NCBI GenBank assembly: GCA_010645155.1
Contig: CM021315.1
Span: 1,838,224-1,902,223, forward strand
Source of the DNA: Tigriopus japonicus
Lineage: Eukaryota > Arthropoda > Copepoda > Harpacticoida > Harpacticidae
Length of the DNA stretch: 64,000 bases
Direction: 5' to 3'
Below the pieces are notes generated by a model. It had not been told where the DNA came from. It saw only the letters and a list, made by a program, of their open reading frames with translations, and made no database searches. This document shows, one piece after another, positions 1-11,516 of this stretch; positions within the stretch are counted from its first letter, which is position 1, and every line of letters begins with the position of its first letter. The translations under genes were made by a program, and so were the position numbers.

Positions 1-2038
1 TCTCGAGGAAGAATGGCCACAATAGAGCGCTCTCTGGCTTTGCAGCAATAGAAGTTGGCTTCGCCGGTCAACATGGCCAATTGACCCACACATTCCCCCT
101 GAAAAGAGTCAATCAATAGCTCGTTCTCATAGAATGTCTCCAATCTCATTTTACCTTGCTGGCGGTGTAAAGGACCAAATCTTGGTTCCCATCTTGATCA
201 CCTCGCTGGGACATAATTAATGACCCAGACAAGATATACACGAGTGCGGCATCGTTGTGAGAATCCTCGGTCATGATCACGTGGCCAGGCTCAAGGGTTC
301 GAATTTCAATCCTACAATCCAGGTTAAGATCATTACAATTAGAGTGACAATGTTCTTTGAAGATTGCCGATTCTTTTTGCATCAATACCTGTCTCTGAGA
401 AACTCCTCTTGTTGGATATCGAGCTCTCCTTGGAAACCTCGCACGGCGAGATTCATGAGAACCTCATGATCCATGTCGTCAACTTGTCGGGGTCGCAGAA
501 TCATGATCCCTTCTTCATTTTCATCGAAGGTATCGGAATCTGCACTGATATTGTCTCGACTGTACTCACGGATGAGTTCCGAAGTCAACCCGAGATATTG
601 ATGCAAGGCCATGAAGGTCACGCGTTGAAGTCTAGCCATGGCAAGTTGAACCACTCGAATGAGCATTTCCGGGCTTTTACTGAACACGTCTTGAAAGGCT
701 TCAGCGGGCAATTTAAGAACCACAGAGTCAGAGATGGCTTTGCAACAAACGGTCTTATAGAATCCGGGATGACCGGTGAGGACGTCTATAAAACTCAGTA
801 GAGATGATACGGTTTCTCCAGGAGAGACGATTTTGATTGTGGTGGTGCGATTGTCATGGTCCACTAAATGTACGTTCATTCGACCAGATTGAACCACGTG
901 GATAAAAATGTCAGGGTCGCCCACACGAAATAGATATTGACCGGCAGGCACGTGAAGAACTTCGATGCTTTTGCAAAGGTCCAGGAACATGGATTTGTCA
1001 AAATGGCTGAACATATGGAAGCCATCCAAAAGGTTATTGAGTTCTTCGGACATCCATTGATCTCCATGTTCAGAGGTATCTTCTTCCTCCAAGTATTCCT
1101 CAGCCGGACCGATTCCGAGGCCACTCCCCGCGTCAGAAGAGCATTCGTGATCAGAGTCTTGACTAAAAGGTCAACAAAAGCTATTGTAAGAATTGTATCT
1201 TTAAATAGCTCTACGTCAGGAGCATCTTCAAACACTCATTAAAATGTTTAAACAAACAACAAACTTTGTCAATTTGTTCAGGGCGTTACGCATTATGTCA
1301 TCAACTCTCAAACAATCGTTTACCGCCTGTTAATCATAACCAGGACATAACAAAAATAAATCAAATCAAAAACAGTCGCAACTTTTTGTCTTCAATGTTT
1401 TTAAATTGTCAATGTCTTCACCTCTGGCTTAAAATTCTCCCTTAAACAATTATGTAAATACTTAATCTTCAACTATATTTCTACCAACCTTAACTCTTTA
1501 TCATAAACATGAAGTTTGACTGGTACAAGCAATAAACTTACTTTAAAAAGCTCCGCTTTAATCTGGCGATGGCTTGCTTCCGTTCTGCGGCATCTTTCGA
1601 AATCGCAGCCAAAGTTCCCACATTTTTTGAGATTCGTCGTATCATTTTTCGCCCGTGAAACGCAACACGGTCTCGCTTTCTGAAGCGTTGATGTCTTGCA
1701 GGCAACACAAAGTCTGCCACTTCACTCATGGCCTCTTGAAGTTGTCCAGTCACATCTTTGGGACCCTGACTCAACACCTCCGAGATCTTCCGACCTCGGT
1801 ATTTAGCTTGGAGTCGTCGATACTCAAACCAAAGAACCAGAAACCCGACCAGAACCAATGCCAAGAGGGATGTCAAAACCACATCCCTCAGCCGCACTTC
1901 TTCCACCACTTCGCCTTCAACCCAGGGTGAATCGCCCGGATTTGGGGGCATCACTGCAAAACTCTCGCCCTGAGGCCACAGCCACTCCCACCAAGCTTGA
2001 ATGGTCATGATAACTGAGGTCCTAAATGAATTTGTCAT
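1..2038 (-). CDS. sws: Neuropathy target esterase / Swiss cheese (PNPLA6/7 family) lysophospholipase, N-terminal part, gene runs off the left edge
   Basis: Only the regulatory N-terminal part is in the window; the patatin-like esterase domain would lie beyond position 1. Exons on the minus strand are 2038-1542, 1162-389, 311-155 and 98-1; introns are 379, 77 and 56 bp, all GT-AG and phase-consistent. Exon 1 encodes a membrane segment (about residues 53-72) followed by the family's basic motif FRKRDRVAFHGRKMIRR (about 119-135). Exon 2 encodes the first cyclic-nucleotide-binding-like domain, ending in the highly conserved RLQRVTFMALHQYLGL. Exons 3-4 start the second such domain, with GECVGQLAMLTGE. 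Known for the family: an ER-anchored enzyme that deacylates phosphatidylcholine and lysophosphatidylcholine and is needed for neuron and glia maintenance. The linker between the two domains is shorter than in vertebrate NTE. The start could also be the in-frame ATG ten codons further in. The family call is firm; PNPLA6 and PNPLA7 are not separated in arthropods. Confidence 0.93.
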
Positions 2039-3496
2039 TCAAGATCATGGCAGACATTTGGTAAGAACTCGGCAAAACGCTCACGATTCGTGGATGTCGC
2101 GGAGCTAACTGAAAGCTGTCAACCGCAAATATGATAAGCCATGATCGCCACGAGTTGCCTGATAAAGAGTCGTATTCGCGCACGCTCTTTATTTCAAACA
2201 TGGCTATTTTTTTCCTGTCTGACAGATTGTGCCAGATTTGTATGTTGGTCTGACTTTGGTTCAAAGCAACCTTCTACGCCAAGCATCAAACCATTCATTC
2301 CGACGGTTCTTGGGTGTACTATGGGCATCCTGTGACGTAATCCTGCCCAGGATGGGGTCAATTCAGACGCGAAACCTGAAATTTTCAGACGCAAAAATCA
2401 GTAGGTGTACGTTTATAATGCGGTTATATTACCAATATACCTGATTATTTTCCTCGTGGAAAACATTTAAGTTCCACAGCTGGGATCCTTAGGCAAAGTT
2501 CCCGTTGTTGTTGAAGTCGATGGGCCTGTAATCACTCAACCACGAACTCGTTGCAAGGGAAATCTGTGTGTGAAGTTGAGTAAGGGGGACCTTTGGAAGT
2601 GGCGTGATTCTTGGATCCGACCAATCAGACAAACACTTCCACTGTTTCGTTCTTTTCTCCCCGGGAAAAATTGCTAGTGGAAATTGTGTGACACGCTCGC
2701 ACATGTTCACATGCACACACAGGCAGACAGGCCCCTTGTTCAGTAAGTGGGCATGTCGCATATGTGGGGATAGACTCGAGTGTCGGTGCAAATACACATA
2801 GACGGTCATTTGAAACGAGATTACGTCGGAAATCGGTCAATACATGTTGATTTGAGGCGATGAGGATTTTGTTTACACATAATTTGTGCTGAATGTGACT
2901 GGGATGGGTCTATTAAAGATAGACGCTTCTAATTGCTTCGGTAGCTTGCAGTTTCCTTACTTTTTAGATAAAGGAAACAATTTGTATTGATTTAGATGAT
3001 GATTTGAGTGTGAAAGATTTATCCCAAGTTTGGCAAGAATAAACACTAGTTCCCTAGAATATTGACAAAAGAAAGGTACATATGATATGCTCCATCTTCA
3101 AATTTCAAGATTCTGGGTAACAAATTTTGACACTGATTTATTTGCACCTTGAGTACAAGAAAGTAGAGCACGAAAGCTTTCAAATATGACGTTATGTTGA
3201 GAGCTTGCTTGCATCATGCCGTCAAAGAGTCTACAACACCAAGGGAAAGAAAGGTGTTGTACGGTACCCATGGATGGCCTCGGCGTTCCTTCAAAATCAG
3301 CTGAGGTCGAGGGAAACATTCCATAACTTTTTCAAGCAGCATGGCAAAACCGACTGGCTCTCCCGTGATTGTTGAATTTGTGTCTTGGTCGGCATCTTCA
3401 TTCCTGATCACGCATTAATTCTCACTTACACATGCTGGCTAAGGAATCGATCGCCATTGAGTTGTAGTTCACGATCGTTTCCTTGAAGAGATAATC
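2039..3496. other. Intergenic spacer between divergent NTE and SLC5 genes
   Basis: The two flanking genes point away from each other, so this 1.46 kb should hold both promoters. I see only short ORFs without splice or family support and no clear TATA box or repeat. Confidence 0.6.
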
Positions 3497-5194
3497 ATGG
3501 TGGGGTTTGGAATTTGGGACTATGTGGTCTTTGGAGGAATGCTCCTCATCTCATCGGGGATTGGCCTTTATTATGGATTCACGGGTGGAAAACAGAAGAC
3601 TGTGGGAGAATACCTTTTTGGAGATCGCACAATGGGCTCATTGACGGTGGCATTTTCTTTAATGGCCAGTTTCATGTCAGCCATTACTTTGTTGGGTGTG
3701 ACTCAAGAGAACTATTACTTTGGAACTCAGTTCGTGGTGATCAATCTTGCTTACATGATTGGCACACCCATTTGCGCTTACTTGTATTTGCCGGTTTTCT
3801 TTCAACTTCAAGCTGCCAGTGCTTATGAATATCTGGAGAAACGTTTTGGAAAGGCCACCCGGATTGCTGCCTCTTTGGCCTTTTCCTTACAAATGATTCT
3901 CTACATGGGCATTGTCCTATATGCCCCCGCTTTAGCTCTGTCTGCGGTGACGGGGTTGACGTTCCGTGGTTCCATTCTTGCCGTCGGTCTTGTATGCACA
4001 TTTTACTCGACCTTGGGTGGCATCAAGGCAGTCTTAGTTACCGATGTGTTTCAATCCCTTCTAATGTTTGCCGCCATCTATGCAGTCATCATTTGTGGAC
4101 TGATTAAGATTGGGGGAGTGGGAGACATCTTAAGGATTGCAGATGAGCATGGAAGGATTGAGTTCTTCAATTTTGACCCTAACCCTACCGTTCGGCATTC
4201 CGTATGGACTCAGGTTATTGGAGGACTTTTCATTTACTGTTCTCTTTATGGGGTGAATCACGCTCAAGTACAAAGGCTTCTGACAGTTGGGAACCTGCAG
4301 AAATCTCAACATTCATTGTGGATACAGTGGCCAATCCTAGCATTGCTAAGCTTGTCCACAAGTTTTGCTGGACTGGTGATATTTGCTTTCTACAAGGATT
4401 GTGATCCAGTCAGTGCCAAGAGAATCGCCAAAGGAGATCAACTCCTGCCGCTTTTTGTAGTGGACACCATGAGCCATTTGCCCGGACTCTCGGGTTTATT
4501 TGTCTCTGGGATCTTTTCTGGATCGCTGAGCACCGTCTCCTCGGCTATCAATTCTCTAGCTGCAGTGACCTTAGAGGACTACATAAAGCCTCTTGTTGAT
4601 GTTGAAAACAGTTCGACCCTGATTCTCAAGTGCTTGGCGGTATTTTACGGTATAGCTTGCATCGGCTTGGCATTTATGGCTGAGCTTCTGGGTCCCGGCG
4701 TCCTTCAAGCATCTCTTACCATTTTTGGCGTCGTGGGAGGTCCACTTCTGGGACTTTTCACCCTCGGTATGGCTTTCAGGCGAGCAAATCAAATAGGGGC
4801 CATTTCAGGGCTTGTGTCATCTTTGGGATTCCTAATATGGATGGGCTTTGGCCAACCTCGACCTCGTCCACAAACACTTACAATCTCAATCGAGGGATGC
4901 GAAAATCTCCCTTACACTCCAGTACTAACCAACACTACCATTAGCCCACAAGAACCCGGAGACTATTTTTACTTATATCGAATATCTTATGCTTGGAATG
5001 CCGTCATTGGATTTATCTTATGCCTTTTAATCGGTCTGATTGTGTCAGAGATAGTCTACAAGCTCAACACCAAAGCTGTTCCCAAAGACTTGGATCCCAA
5101 CCTTTTCATGCCATTCATTCGAAGACGAATGTTGCAAGAGCTCATTCATCGGAAGGATTACGATCAAGTAGAAACTTTAGAGCTCAAATCCTAA
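3497..5194 (+). CDS. Sodium:solute symporter, SLC5 family (sodium-coupled monocarboxylate / multivitamin transporter-like)
   Basis: A single-exon ORF of 565 residues; the first ATG follows AATC and no splice signal is needed. It is hydrophobic throughout, fitting the 13-helix LeuT-fold plan of SLC5. Family marks include the early glycine-rich first helix, the GEYLFGDRTMG stretch after it, SAYEYLEKRFGKATR (about residues 111-125) and the conserved GGIKAVLVTDVFQSLLM. The hydrophilic C-terminal tail is cytoplasmic by family topology. Known for the family: Na+-driven uptake of monocarboxylates such as lactate and pyruvate, iodide or vitamins (SLC5A5/6/8/12 branch) across the plasma membrane. The exact substrate cannot be told from sequence. 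Length is close to the usual 550-620. A poly(A) signal lies about 100 bp past the stop. Lack of introns in a gene this size is noteworthy, but there is no frame damage that would suggest a processed pseudogene. Confidence 0.92.
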   Translation: MVGFGIWDYVVFGGMLLISSGIGLYYGFTGGKQKTVGEYLFGDRTMGSLTVAFSLMASFMSAITLLGVTQENYYFGTQFVVINLAYMIGTPICAYLYLPVFFQLQAASAYEYLEKRFGKATRIAASLAFSLQMILYMGIVLYAPALALSAVTGLTFRGSILAVGLVCTFYSTLGGIKAVLVTDVFQSLLMFAAIYAVIICGLIKIGGVGDILRIADEHGRIEFFNFDPNPTVRHSVWTQVIGGLFIYCSLYGVNHAQVQRLLTVGNLQKSQHSLWIQWPILALLSLSTSFAGLVIFAFYKDCDPVSAKRIAKGDQLLPLFVVDTMSHLPGLSGLFVSGIFSGSLSTVSSAINSLAAVTLEDYIKPLVDVENSSTLILKCLAVFYGIACIGLAFMAELLGPGVLQASLTIFGVVGGPLLGLFTLGMAFRRANQIGAISGLVSSLGFLIWMGFGQPRPRPQTLTISIEGCENLPYTPVLTNTTISPQEPGDYFYLYRISYAWNAVIGFILCLLIGLIVSEIVYKLNTKAVPKDLDPNLFMPFIRRRMLQELIHRKDYDQVETLELKS

Positions 5195-5293
5195 ATGCAT
5201 TGAGTCATTGTTCTTAGAGCTTCAAAAAGTTTCATCTCCCGACCATCCTGTTCAATTCCCCAAGAAGTTATTCAATATTTGTACATTTGCAGG

Positions 5294-5299
5294 AATAAA
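5294..5299 (+). promoter_or_regulatory. Poly(A) signal AATAAA of the SLC5 gene
   Basis: AATAAA about 100 bases after the SLC5 stop codon, the expected distance for a short 3' UTR. Confidence 0.55.
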
Positions 5300-5926
5300 C
5301 GGAAAAATCTGAGCTAACCAATGGCCCAACACTGACATGAACCCTTCCCGTCACTCAATTTCTCCGCGCTTTTTGCTTTCCACTTCCCATTCAGTTCGAT
5401 GTGCTCCATGAACTTGGGAAGGGGATTGGCTTGAAGAAGATTCACGAACTCTCCCCTTTTAACCAATCCAAAGCCGGTTTTCAAGCTGAAAAGCCGTGTC
5501 AGCATTCAGGGTGATCAAAAACCCACATAAAGCTTAAAAGAACCAAGCCAAATTTTATACATCGTAAGGTTATTTCCACTTATTTGTAAGTTAACCTGTG
5601 ATTAAAGCAAAACCCTCGGTTTAGGCCACTTTTAACGCGAATTGTACTTCATTTTACAACTCTCTTCGCTCAGTTGTGTCATTGTCTTTGGGTTTAATGC
5701 TATCCTGTGGTCACTTTTCGCTAATCAGAGGCCAGAATTCAACATCACAGCCCCGGAATGAATATCAGCAAGAAGAGCTACTCGAGTACTAGCGAGGCTT
5801 AGCTGATCAGAGGAAAGCTATCATCACCACAAGACCGGAAATTGACCACCCCGTTTTGGATTCCCGAAGTCTCTTCTGCCCGTGTGGCTCCAAACCTGAA
5901 CCTGAACCGGGAATCCACTTGATCAG
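5300..5926. other. Spacer and 5' untranslated exon of calnexin
   Basis: It holds the promoter side and the non-coding first exon of the downstream calnexin gene; that exon ends at 5926 with GATCAG before GTATGA. The start of the exon cannot be fixed from sequence. A 63-codon minus-strand ORF at 5314-5505 has no family or splice support. Confidence 0.5.
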
Positions 5927-6011
5927 GTATGATTAAACCTGTTCCTCTCTTTGAATCAAGTCTTGCAGTCACTGTAAATCGCCTTATTCATTAATAAACC
6001 TTTTCTTACAG
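5927..6011 (+). other. Intron in the calnexin 5' UTR
   Basis: An 85-bp intron with donor CAG/GTATGA and acceptor TTTCTTACAG/G, ending 20 bases before the calnexin ATG at 6032. Confidence 0.65.
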
Positions 6012-6031
6012 GCCTCCCATAGACCGGCGGC

Positions 6032-7792
6032 ATGCGTTTGCTTCGCGATTTGACCGTGTTTCTGGCCTTGATGGTCATGGTCACGGCGCATTTGCCCGAA
6101 GATAATGACGACGATGAAGCTCAAGTTGAGAGTGAAGACTTTGGAGAGGCCTCTGTGACAAGTGAGCACGTCAAAGCCGAAGATGATGTCATCTATATCA
6201 CGCCTGATACACATCCGGATGTGTTTTTTGCTGAACATTTTGATGACGAGGATTACTTCAGCAAGAAGTGGATCAAATCTCAGGCCAAGAAGGATGGAGC
6301 CGATGCAGCCATTGCTAAGTATGATGGGGAATGGTCTCTGGAGACCGCCAGCAAAGATCCGTTGAACGGAGATATGGGCTTGGTGATGAAAAGCAAGGCC
6401 AAACATGCCGCCATTTCAGCCAAGTTGCGTAAACCTTTTCAGTTTCATAACAAGCCTTTAGTGATTCAGTATGAGTTGAACTTTCAAAATGGCCAGGATT
6501 GTGGTGGGGGATACATTAAGTTGTTGAGCCATACCAAGGATTTGGATTTAAGATATTTCACCGATAAAACGCCTTACACAATCATGTTCGGCCCGGACAA
6601 ATGCGGCTCGGATGCCAAACTTCATTTCATTTTCCGACATGTCAACCCTTTGAACAAAACCGTGGAGGAAAAGCATTGTAAAAAGCTAGACACCAAAGAA
6701 AGAACCTTGTTCGAAGAATTTTTCAAGGATAAGCGACCTCATCTGTACCGACTGATCTTGAACCCGGACAACACTTTCGAGATTTCCGTGGATTACAAGC
6801 TGTTCAATCACGGAACTCTCTTGGATCACTTTGAGCCCCCGGTTAATCCACCGGCCGAAATCGATGACCCCAATGATGAGAAACCCAAGGATTGGGATGA
6901 ACGCGAGAAGATTCCAGACCCCGATTCTGTCAAACCTGCCGATTGGGATGAGAGTCAGCCCAAGCAAATTCAAGACGAAAGTGCTACAATGCCAGATGGT
7001 TGGTTGGAAGATGAGCCCGATATGATTCCTGACAGCACTGCCGAAAAGCCAGAGGATTGGGATGACGACTTGGATGGGGAATGGGAGGCGCCCTTGGTCA
7101 ATAACCCCATTTGTGAGTCTGCCCCTGGCTGTGGAAAGTGGATTCAGCCCATGATCGAGAACCCTAAGTATAAGGGCAAATGGTTCCCAGCCTTGATCAA
7201 CAATCCCAACTACAAAGGTAAATGGAAGCCGAGGAAGATTCCCAATCCCGACTATTACCATGATCCCGAGCCTTTCAAAATGACGAGTATTGGTGCGGTG
7301 GGCATCGAATTGTGGTCCATGTCCGATGACATCTACTTTGATAACCTTTTGATCACGGACAGCTTGGACATTGCTAAAGAGTGGTCCGCTGATACATTCG
7401 ATCTCAAAGTCCAGAAATTGGACGCCAGTGATGCTGGAACAATCCGACGCATCATCAACTACTCAAATCGCAACCCTTGGCTGTACGCCGTTTATTTGGT
7501 GGTCGTTGGGTTGCCTTTGGTCTTGATCGTGACCTTTTGTTGCTCGGGATCGGGCGATACCTCGGATAAAGACATGACTGAGAGCGGAAAGAACCAGCTA
7601 AATCCAAAGAAAACAGACGAGGTTCAAGAGGATGACCAACCTGAAGATGAAGATCGTGCTGACGAAGAGGAAGACCAAGAAGAAGCTCAAGAGGGAGGTG
7701 AGGATGAAGAGGAGGAGGAGGAAGAAGAAGAGGAGGAACCGGAAGAAGTGACGAGACGTTCCACAAGGAAACGACGTGCCAGAAAAGAATAA
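6032..7792 (+). CDS. Cnx: Calnexin, ER membrane lectin chaperone
   Basis: A single coding exon of 586 residues (human calnexin is 592). In order: a signal peptide (about residues 1-19, cleaved near VTA-HL), an acidic stretch, then the globular lectin domain with both family signatures, the CGGGYIKLL loop and IMFGPDKCG, which carry the conserved disulphide cysteines. The proline-rich arm follows, with four type-1 repeats (such as IPDPDSVKPADWDE; the third is degenerate, with MPDGWLEDE) and four type-2 repeats (such as GKWIQPMIENPKYK). Four plus four repeats mark calnexin rather than calreticulin, which has three plus three. A single membrane helix lies at about 480-503. The cytosolic tail is extremely acidic and ends in a basic RRSTRKRRARKE cluster like the ER-retention end of animal calnexins. 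Role: it binds monoglucosylated N-glycans and Ca2+ and holds folding glycoproteins together with ERp57. Identification is firm. Confidence 0.97.
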   Translation: MRLLRDLTVFLALMVMVTAHLPEDNDDDEAQVESEDFGEASVTSEHVKAEDDVIYITPDTHPDVFFAEHFDDEDYFSKKWIKSQAKKDGADAAIAKYDGEWSLETASKDPLNGDMGLVMKSKAKHAAISAKLRKPFQFHNKPLVIQYELNFQNGQDCGGGYIKLLSHTKDLDLRYFTDKTPYTIMFGPDKCGSDAKLHFIFRHVNPLNKTVEEKHCKKLDTKERTLFEEFFKDKRPHLYRLILNPDNTFEISVDYKLFNHGTLLDHFEPPVNPPAEIDDPNDEKPKDWDEREKIPDPDSVKPADWDESQPKQIQDESATMPDGWLEDEPDMIPDSTAEKPEDWDDDLDGEWEAPLVNNPICESAPGCGKWIQPMIENPKYKGKWFPALINNPNYKGKWKPRKIPNPDYYHDPEPFKMTSIGAVGIELWSMSDDIYFDNLLITDSLDIAKEWSADTFDLKVQKLDASDAGTIRRIINYSNRNPWLYAVYLVVVGLPLVLIVTFCCSGSGDTSDKDMTESGKNQLNPKKTDEVQEDDQPEDEDRADEEEDQEEAQEGGEDEEEEEEEEEEEPEEVTRRSTRKRRARKE

Positions 7793-8800
7793 TGAGCTTT
7801 GGCTCTCGTTATTTGCAATATGATTGTTGTTACTCCGAAACCAATTTTGTTCTACATATTATCTAGTGAATTGCATCCCAACGAACCAATGGTTTCTAGC
7901 GACAACTTCCGAGAGCTCAGACCACAACCCTTTTTTCGTTACATCATTTTGTGTATGCACATACTAAATCAATTTGTTCTCAACCTGTCCCCCACAACTC
8001 TCGATTCAACTTGTTTATTCTTTTAGATTTAATTTGTTAGTCTCCCGTTACAAATTACTTTGGGTATTCCAATGGCACCATCATTTGAAATCAGGCTTAT
8101 TGCCAATCGCCCTCTTTTTTCATCAATCGCCACCAAAATGGTATTTCTCAGCCACTCTTTCTAGTGAATATTGATGAATGGAAGCAACATATTTTGCACA
8201 ATTTTTCAAATAAAAAAAACTCGATCCAAAGATGAAATTCGCTAGTACTTATTGTAAAATAGTGAAATGTATTTCGCAGCTTGGAATTGTCATATCGATA
8301 CATTCGAATCGTGCAATTTCTCTCCTGGAAATGGGGTGGTCACAACAAACCAAAGTGCATTTTTATCGAGTCAAAAAATGGTGGGTAGAAGACGTGAAAA
8401 AAAGAAACATGTATGGATGTATCTGCGAGGACTATAATTTAGAACGCTGTTTCCTTGCCCCATTTTGATTGGCCAAGGCTCAAGCGAGAAAATGCACCCA
8501 AAAGAAAGTAAATGGAAAAAGGTAAAGTTAATTCTCAATCCACTACACATCGATTGGTGGTGACATGTAGGCTGCTATAATATTGATTATATATAATATA
8601 GAATTGATATCTTGATCTTCAAGCGCAAGGTTTTTAATTGATGAGGGTCCGATTGGCCTCTTTGAGATTGCATTCGCCTTGACGTAAAAGGGAAGGAAAA
8701 TTGGAGGGAGGGTACGAGTGGCTGGTTATCATTTCATGTTGATTTCTGTTTGCTTCTTCTCTTCTTCTTCTTCTTGTTCTCGTTCTGCTATTACTACAAA
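7793..8800. other. Convergent 3' regions of calnexin and TTD14
   Basis: Calnexin (plus) and TTD14 (minus) end toward each other here. AATAAA at 8209-8214 is a likely calnexin poly(A) site signal. ATTAAA on the minus strand at 8633-8638 may serve TTD14. A CTT-rich simple repeat lies near 8755-8775. No further gene is seen. Confidence 0.55.
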
Positions 8801-11142
8801 CTACTCTCCTTCTGGAGTAAGGAGTTGACTACCATTAGGACTGGATTGTCGGGACATGCTGGCGTCTAATCGATTCTGGGCCTGTTTGGTCACTCTCTTG
8901 ACATCCTCATCCTCATCCTCGTCATCTGACAATCGATGACAGAACTTCTTGTTATTGGCCCAATCATCTCGGAGGGACAAGTTGAACATGGAGAAAGCCG
9001 AGTCCCCAGTCACATTATTGCCTGCATATCAAGACGAAATAATACCATTAGGGAAACGTTCCAGCAACATCTGAGCACACCCGCCAACATGTCTACTTAC
9101 CTAAATTAAGGAAAGGAGGCAATCGCTTCAAGAGGTCCTCACCAGTCAAGGTTGTGTAAGTTTCCAAGAGCATCAGGCCCTACAACGACCAGAGAAATAT
9201 CTCATTAAGGCTCGTCGTGACGTCAATTGAAATTCACTTCTCTCTACCACTTACCTTACACCGCCCATGACAGGGCTCTTTGTAGATATCCATTTGAAAG
9301 TACTGATTCTGGTACAGGAAACATCGCCTGGTCTTGTACACGGGGAAATGGTTCGAGTCCTCTTGGGACAAGAGCGTGCTGTAGTCTCGATGAGTGAGAG
9401 GGGTCTTGACTTCGATCATTTGGCCTGGAACCCAAGAGAGAGTTGGATCAATACACGCATTATTCATCAAACCAGCCTACCATAATAAACCTATCCTCCA
9501 ACGTACCTGAGACTTGTTTCCGGATGGTATGCGTGTAGCTCCATTTTCCTTTGCGACCACGTTTCCGGAGTCGGGATTGCATCATCCTGGAGTTGGTTTG
9601 CAGGTAATGGTGGTGAACCGTAAAATCCCGAAAACTGGGAAAGGCATGGTCACCGGGTAAGGGACCATTGACCACGAACTTGACTTTTTTAGCACCGGAC
9701 CTCAATCTATGAGGAAGGGAAAGAAGAGCATATAGTTCATGTTGAGACTTTAAGACGATCATCAATCCATCAAGTGATCGTGTTGAGCCATGTCTAGAGC
9801 TTCTATCTAGGCCTACGCAGCTAGAAGCGTCATTTCGTGTCAACTGACTGGTCAAACAATGATTACATAATCCAACGACTAAAGACCTCTTTAACAACTT
9901 CTCAAGAAGAAAAAACTCGATTTCAAATGATCAGTTGATCCATCAATTAACACAATCAACTTAGTCAAAGCGTTGTCCAATCATCTAAATCATCGCCAAT
10001 CTCGAAGCTGTCACTTGACCATCAAAATTGACTCAAGCCCCCTCTTAAATTCTCAGCGTTAAGACCGTAAACCTTTCTCGCTTTTTTCAACCAATCACTT
10101 ACCTATCTCCCACATCCAATCCCATGCTCCATGCCACTCGGGTAATGAGATTATTGATTTTCGTCTCAAAATCCGACGAGTTATCCACAATATCCACATA
10201 AGGATGTCCAACCCATGCTTCAGCAGCTCGAGTATCACGCTCTCGAGCTTCTTCTAAACCTTCGCTTCGGGCAGCATGATGTTCTACCGTGTAGAATTGT
10301 TCCGCTCCTTTAGCAGCCGTCACCATATGGATCACCTATGACACGAGGACCACATGTTGGAATAATGATTGAACAGTGGAAAGTAAGCACCTGCTGCTTG
10401 GCTTTGTGATTCATACCTGATTGTAACGATTGTCTCGCATTTCCACCTCATCCAAGCCAAGTCTGGCTAAGATGCGTTCCCATTGTTCCCGAGAGATAAA
10501 AGCTGAGGCATCCATGGTGCCACGATCGCAAATCACGAGCACGTTTCGGTCCTCGACGGCATTGGCCAGATCGAAGTAGGTTTCCTCCATTTGGATCATG
10601 GTTTTCAGCAAGTTTTCCTGATGAGGAAGGATGAGGACGATTTTTAAATCATTTAATCTAATCGTTAACCTTTTCGTTCCAAGCTAAACGTTTATGACAT
10701 TTAAACACTAGTTTATTACCAGTTTCAATTGGATTCATTCTGTACTGGTTCAAAATCATACCTGACGTATTATGGTCTCGATCGCTATTGCGTACTTTAC
10801 CCTTCATGAATAATGTAATTTTAGTCTGTCTTTTTGTTATGATAACAACTATTTGTCAAGATTTTGTTATGACAAATACCCAAGATCCGTGAAATCTCTT
10901 ACCTGAAATTTTTCGGCCGCTTCCGGACTGAGATCGGCAAAGTTGACGCCTCCGGAAATGAGTACGGTGGCAGTCTCGGGAACACGGTAGACCTTCCATC
11001 CCAGATTCTCAAAGAAGGTGGAGATTCGGGATTGACCCGTGGTTTTGCCACCACAAGGACCACCTGTGAGCACGAGCTTCCAGATCTTGGTTTTGTTCTG
11101 TTCTCGTTGCATGACTGTCTCTAAATCAGTGAGGAGCTTCAT
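8801..11142 (-). CDS. Ttd14: TRPL translocation defect 14 homolog (GTP- and phosphoinositide-binding P-loop protein), seven exons
   Basis: Complete gene of 447 residues. Minus-strand exons are 11142-10903, 10617-10417, 10335-10103, 9706-9507, 9424-9255, 9179-9101 and 9021-8801. All introns are GT-AG, all phases match, and five of six are 75-396 bp (the first is 285). An N-terminal NadR-like nucleotide-binding domain carries the Walker A loop GGPCGGKTT (residues 27-35) and [17 protein letters not shown]. It is followed by the [12 protein letters not shown] and [20 protein letters not shown] blocks, then a C-terminal CYTH/triphosphate-tunnel-like domain with [29 protein letters not shown] and [20 protein letters not shown]. 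Known: Drosophila TTD14 binds GTP and PtdIns3P and is needed for TRPL channel traffic in photoreceptors. A DDEDEDED patch lies near the C-terminus. The call is firm; the role in this animal is by homology. Confidence 0.95.
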
Positions 11143-11195
11143 TTTCCAACTGGCGGTGGAGATCGAGACGATCTACTGTCGAAAAAGATGTGGAG

Positions 11196-11516
11196 ATGGT
11201 GGAACGACCGGACGACCAGTTCGAGAACGACGACGACGAGGAAAGAGATGTTGATGATCTTGTTGATGATAAAGAAGACGAGGAGGAGGAGGAGGAATTC
11301 GACTCTGATGAGGAGCACGCGAAAGCTGTTTTCAAAGACAAACAAGGAGGGCAAGATGTAATGGATGAGAAACTGGAAATGAGGACGAGAGCCGAAGAGG
11401 TGGAGAAGGTAACCGACGAAAATAAGGAAATCAAACGAAACGGAAAAGGAGTGGGTTCCACACGAGTGAACATGAACTTGGCCTTGCAATCACTGGCTGA
11501 TGCGGAGTGGGACTGA
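11196..11516 (+). CDS. Possible small acidic protein, divergent from TTD14
   Basis: An ATG-started ORF of 106 residues that begins 53 bases from the TTD14 start on the opposite strand. It is very acidic at first (DDDEERDVDDLVDDKEDEEE), then mixed charged, and ends NMNLALQSLADAEWD. The charged, low-complexity make-up could be a real short nuclear or regulatory protein sharing a bidirectional promoter with TTD14. It could also be chance, since purine-rich DNA gives such frames. The frame stays open upstream to about 11133. No poly(A) signal is seen close by. I do not recognise a family. Confidence 0.3.
   Translation: MVERPDDQFENDDDEERDVDDLVDDKEDEEEEEEFDSDEEHAKAVFKDKQGGQDVMDEKLEMRTRAEEVEKVTDENKEIKRNGKGVGSTRVNMNLALQSLADAEWD

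Noticed and set aside
5314..5505. 63-codon minus-strand ORF downstream of SLC5
   Set aside because: No family resemblance, splice site or poly(A) signal; lies where the calnexin 5' region is expected.
7600..7780. Frameshifted low-complexity insertion in calnexin's tail
   Set aside because: The Glu-rich run is the normal acidic cytosolic tail of calnexin and the frame continues to a basic ER-type end.
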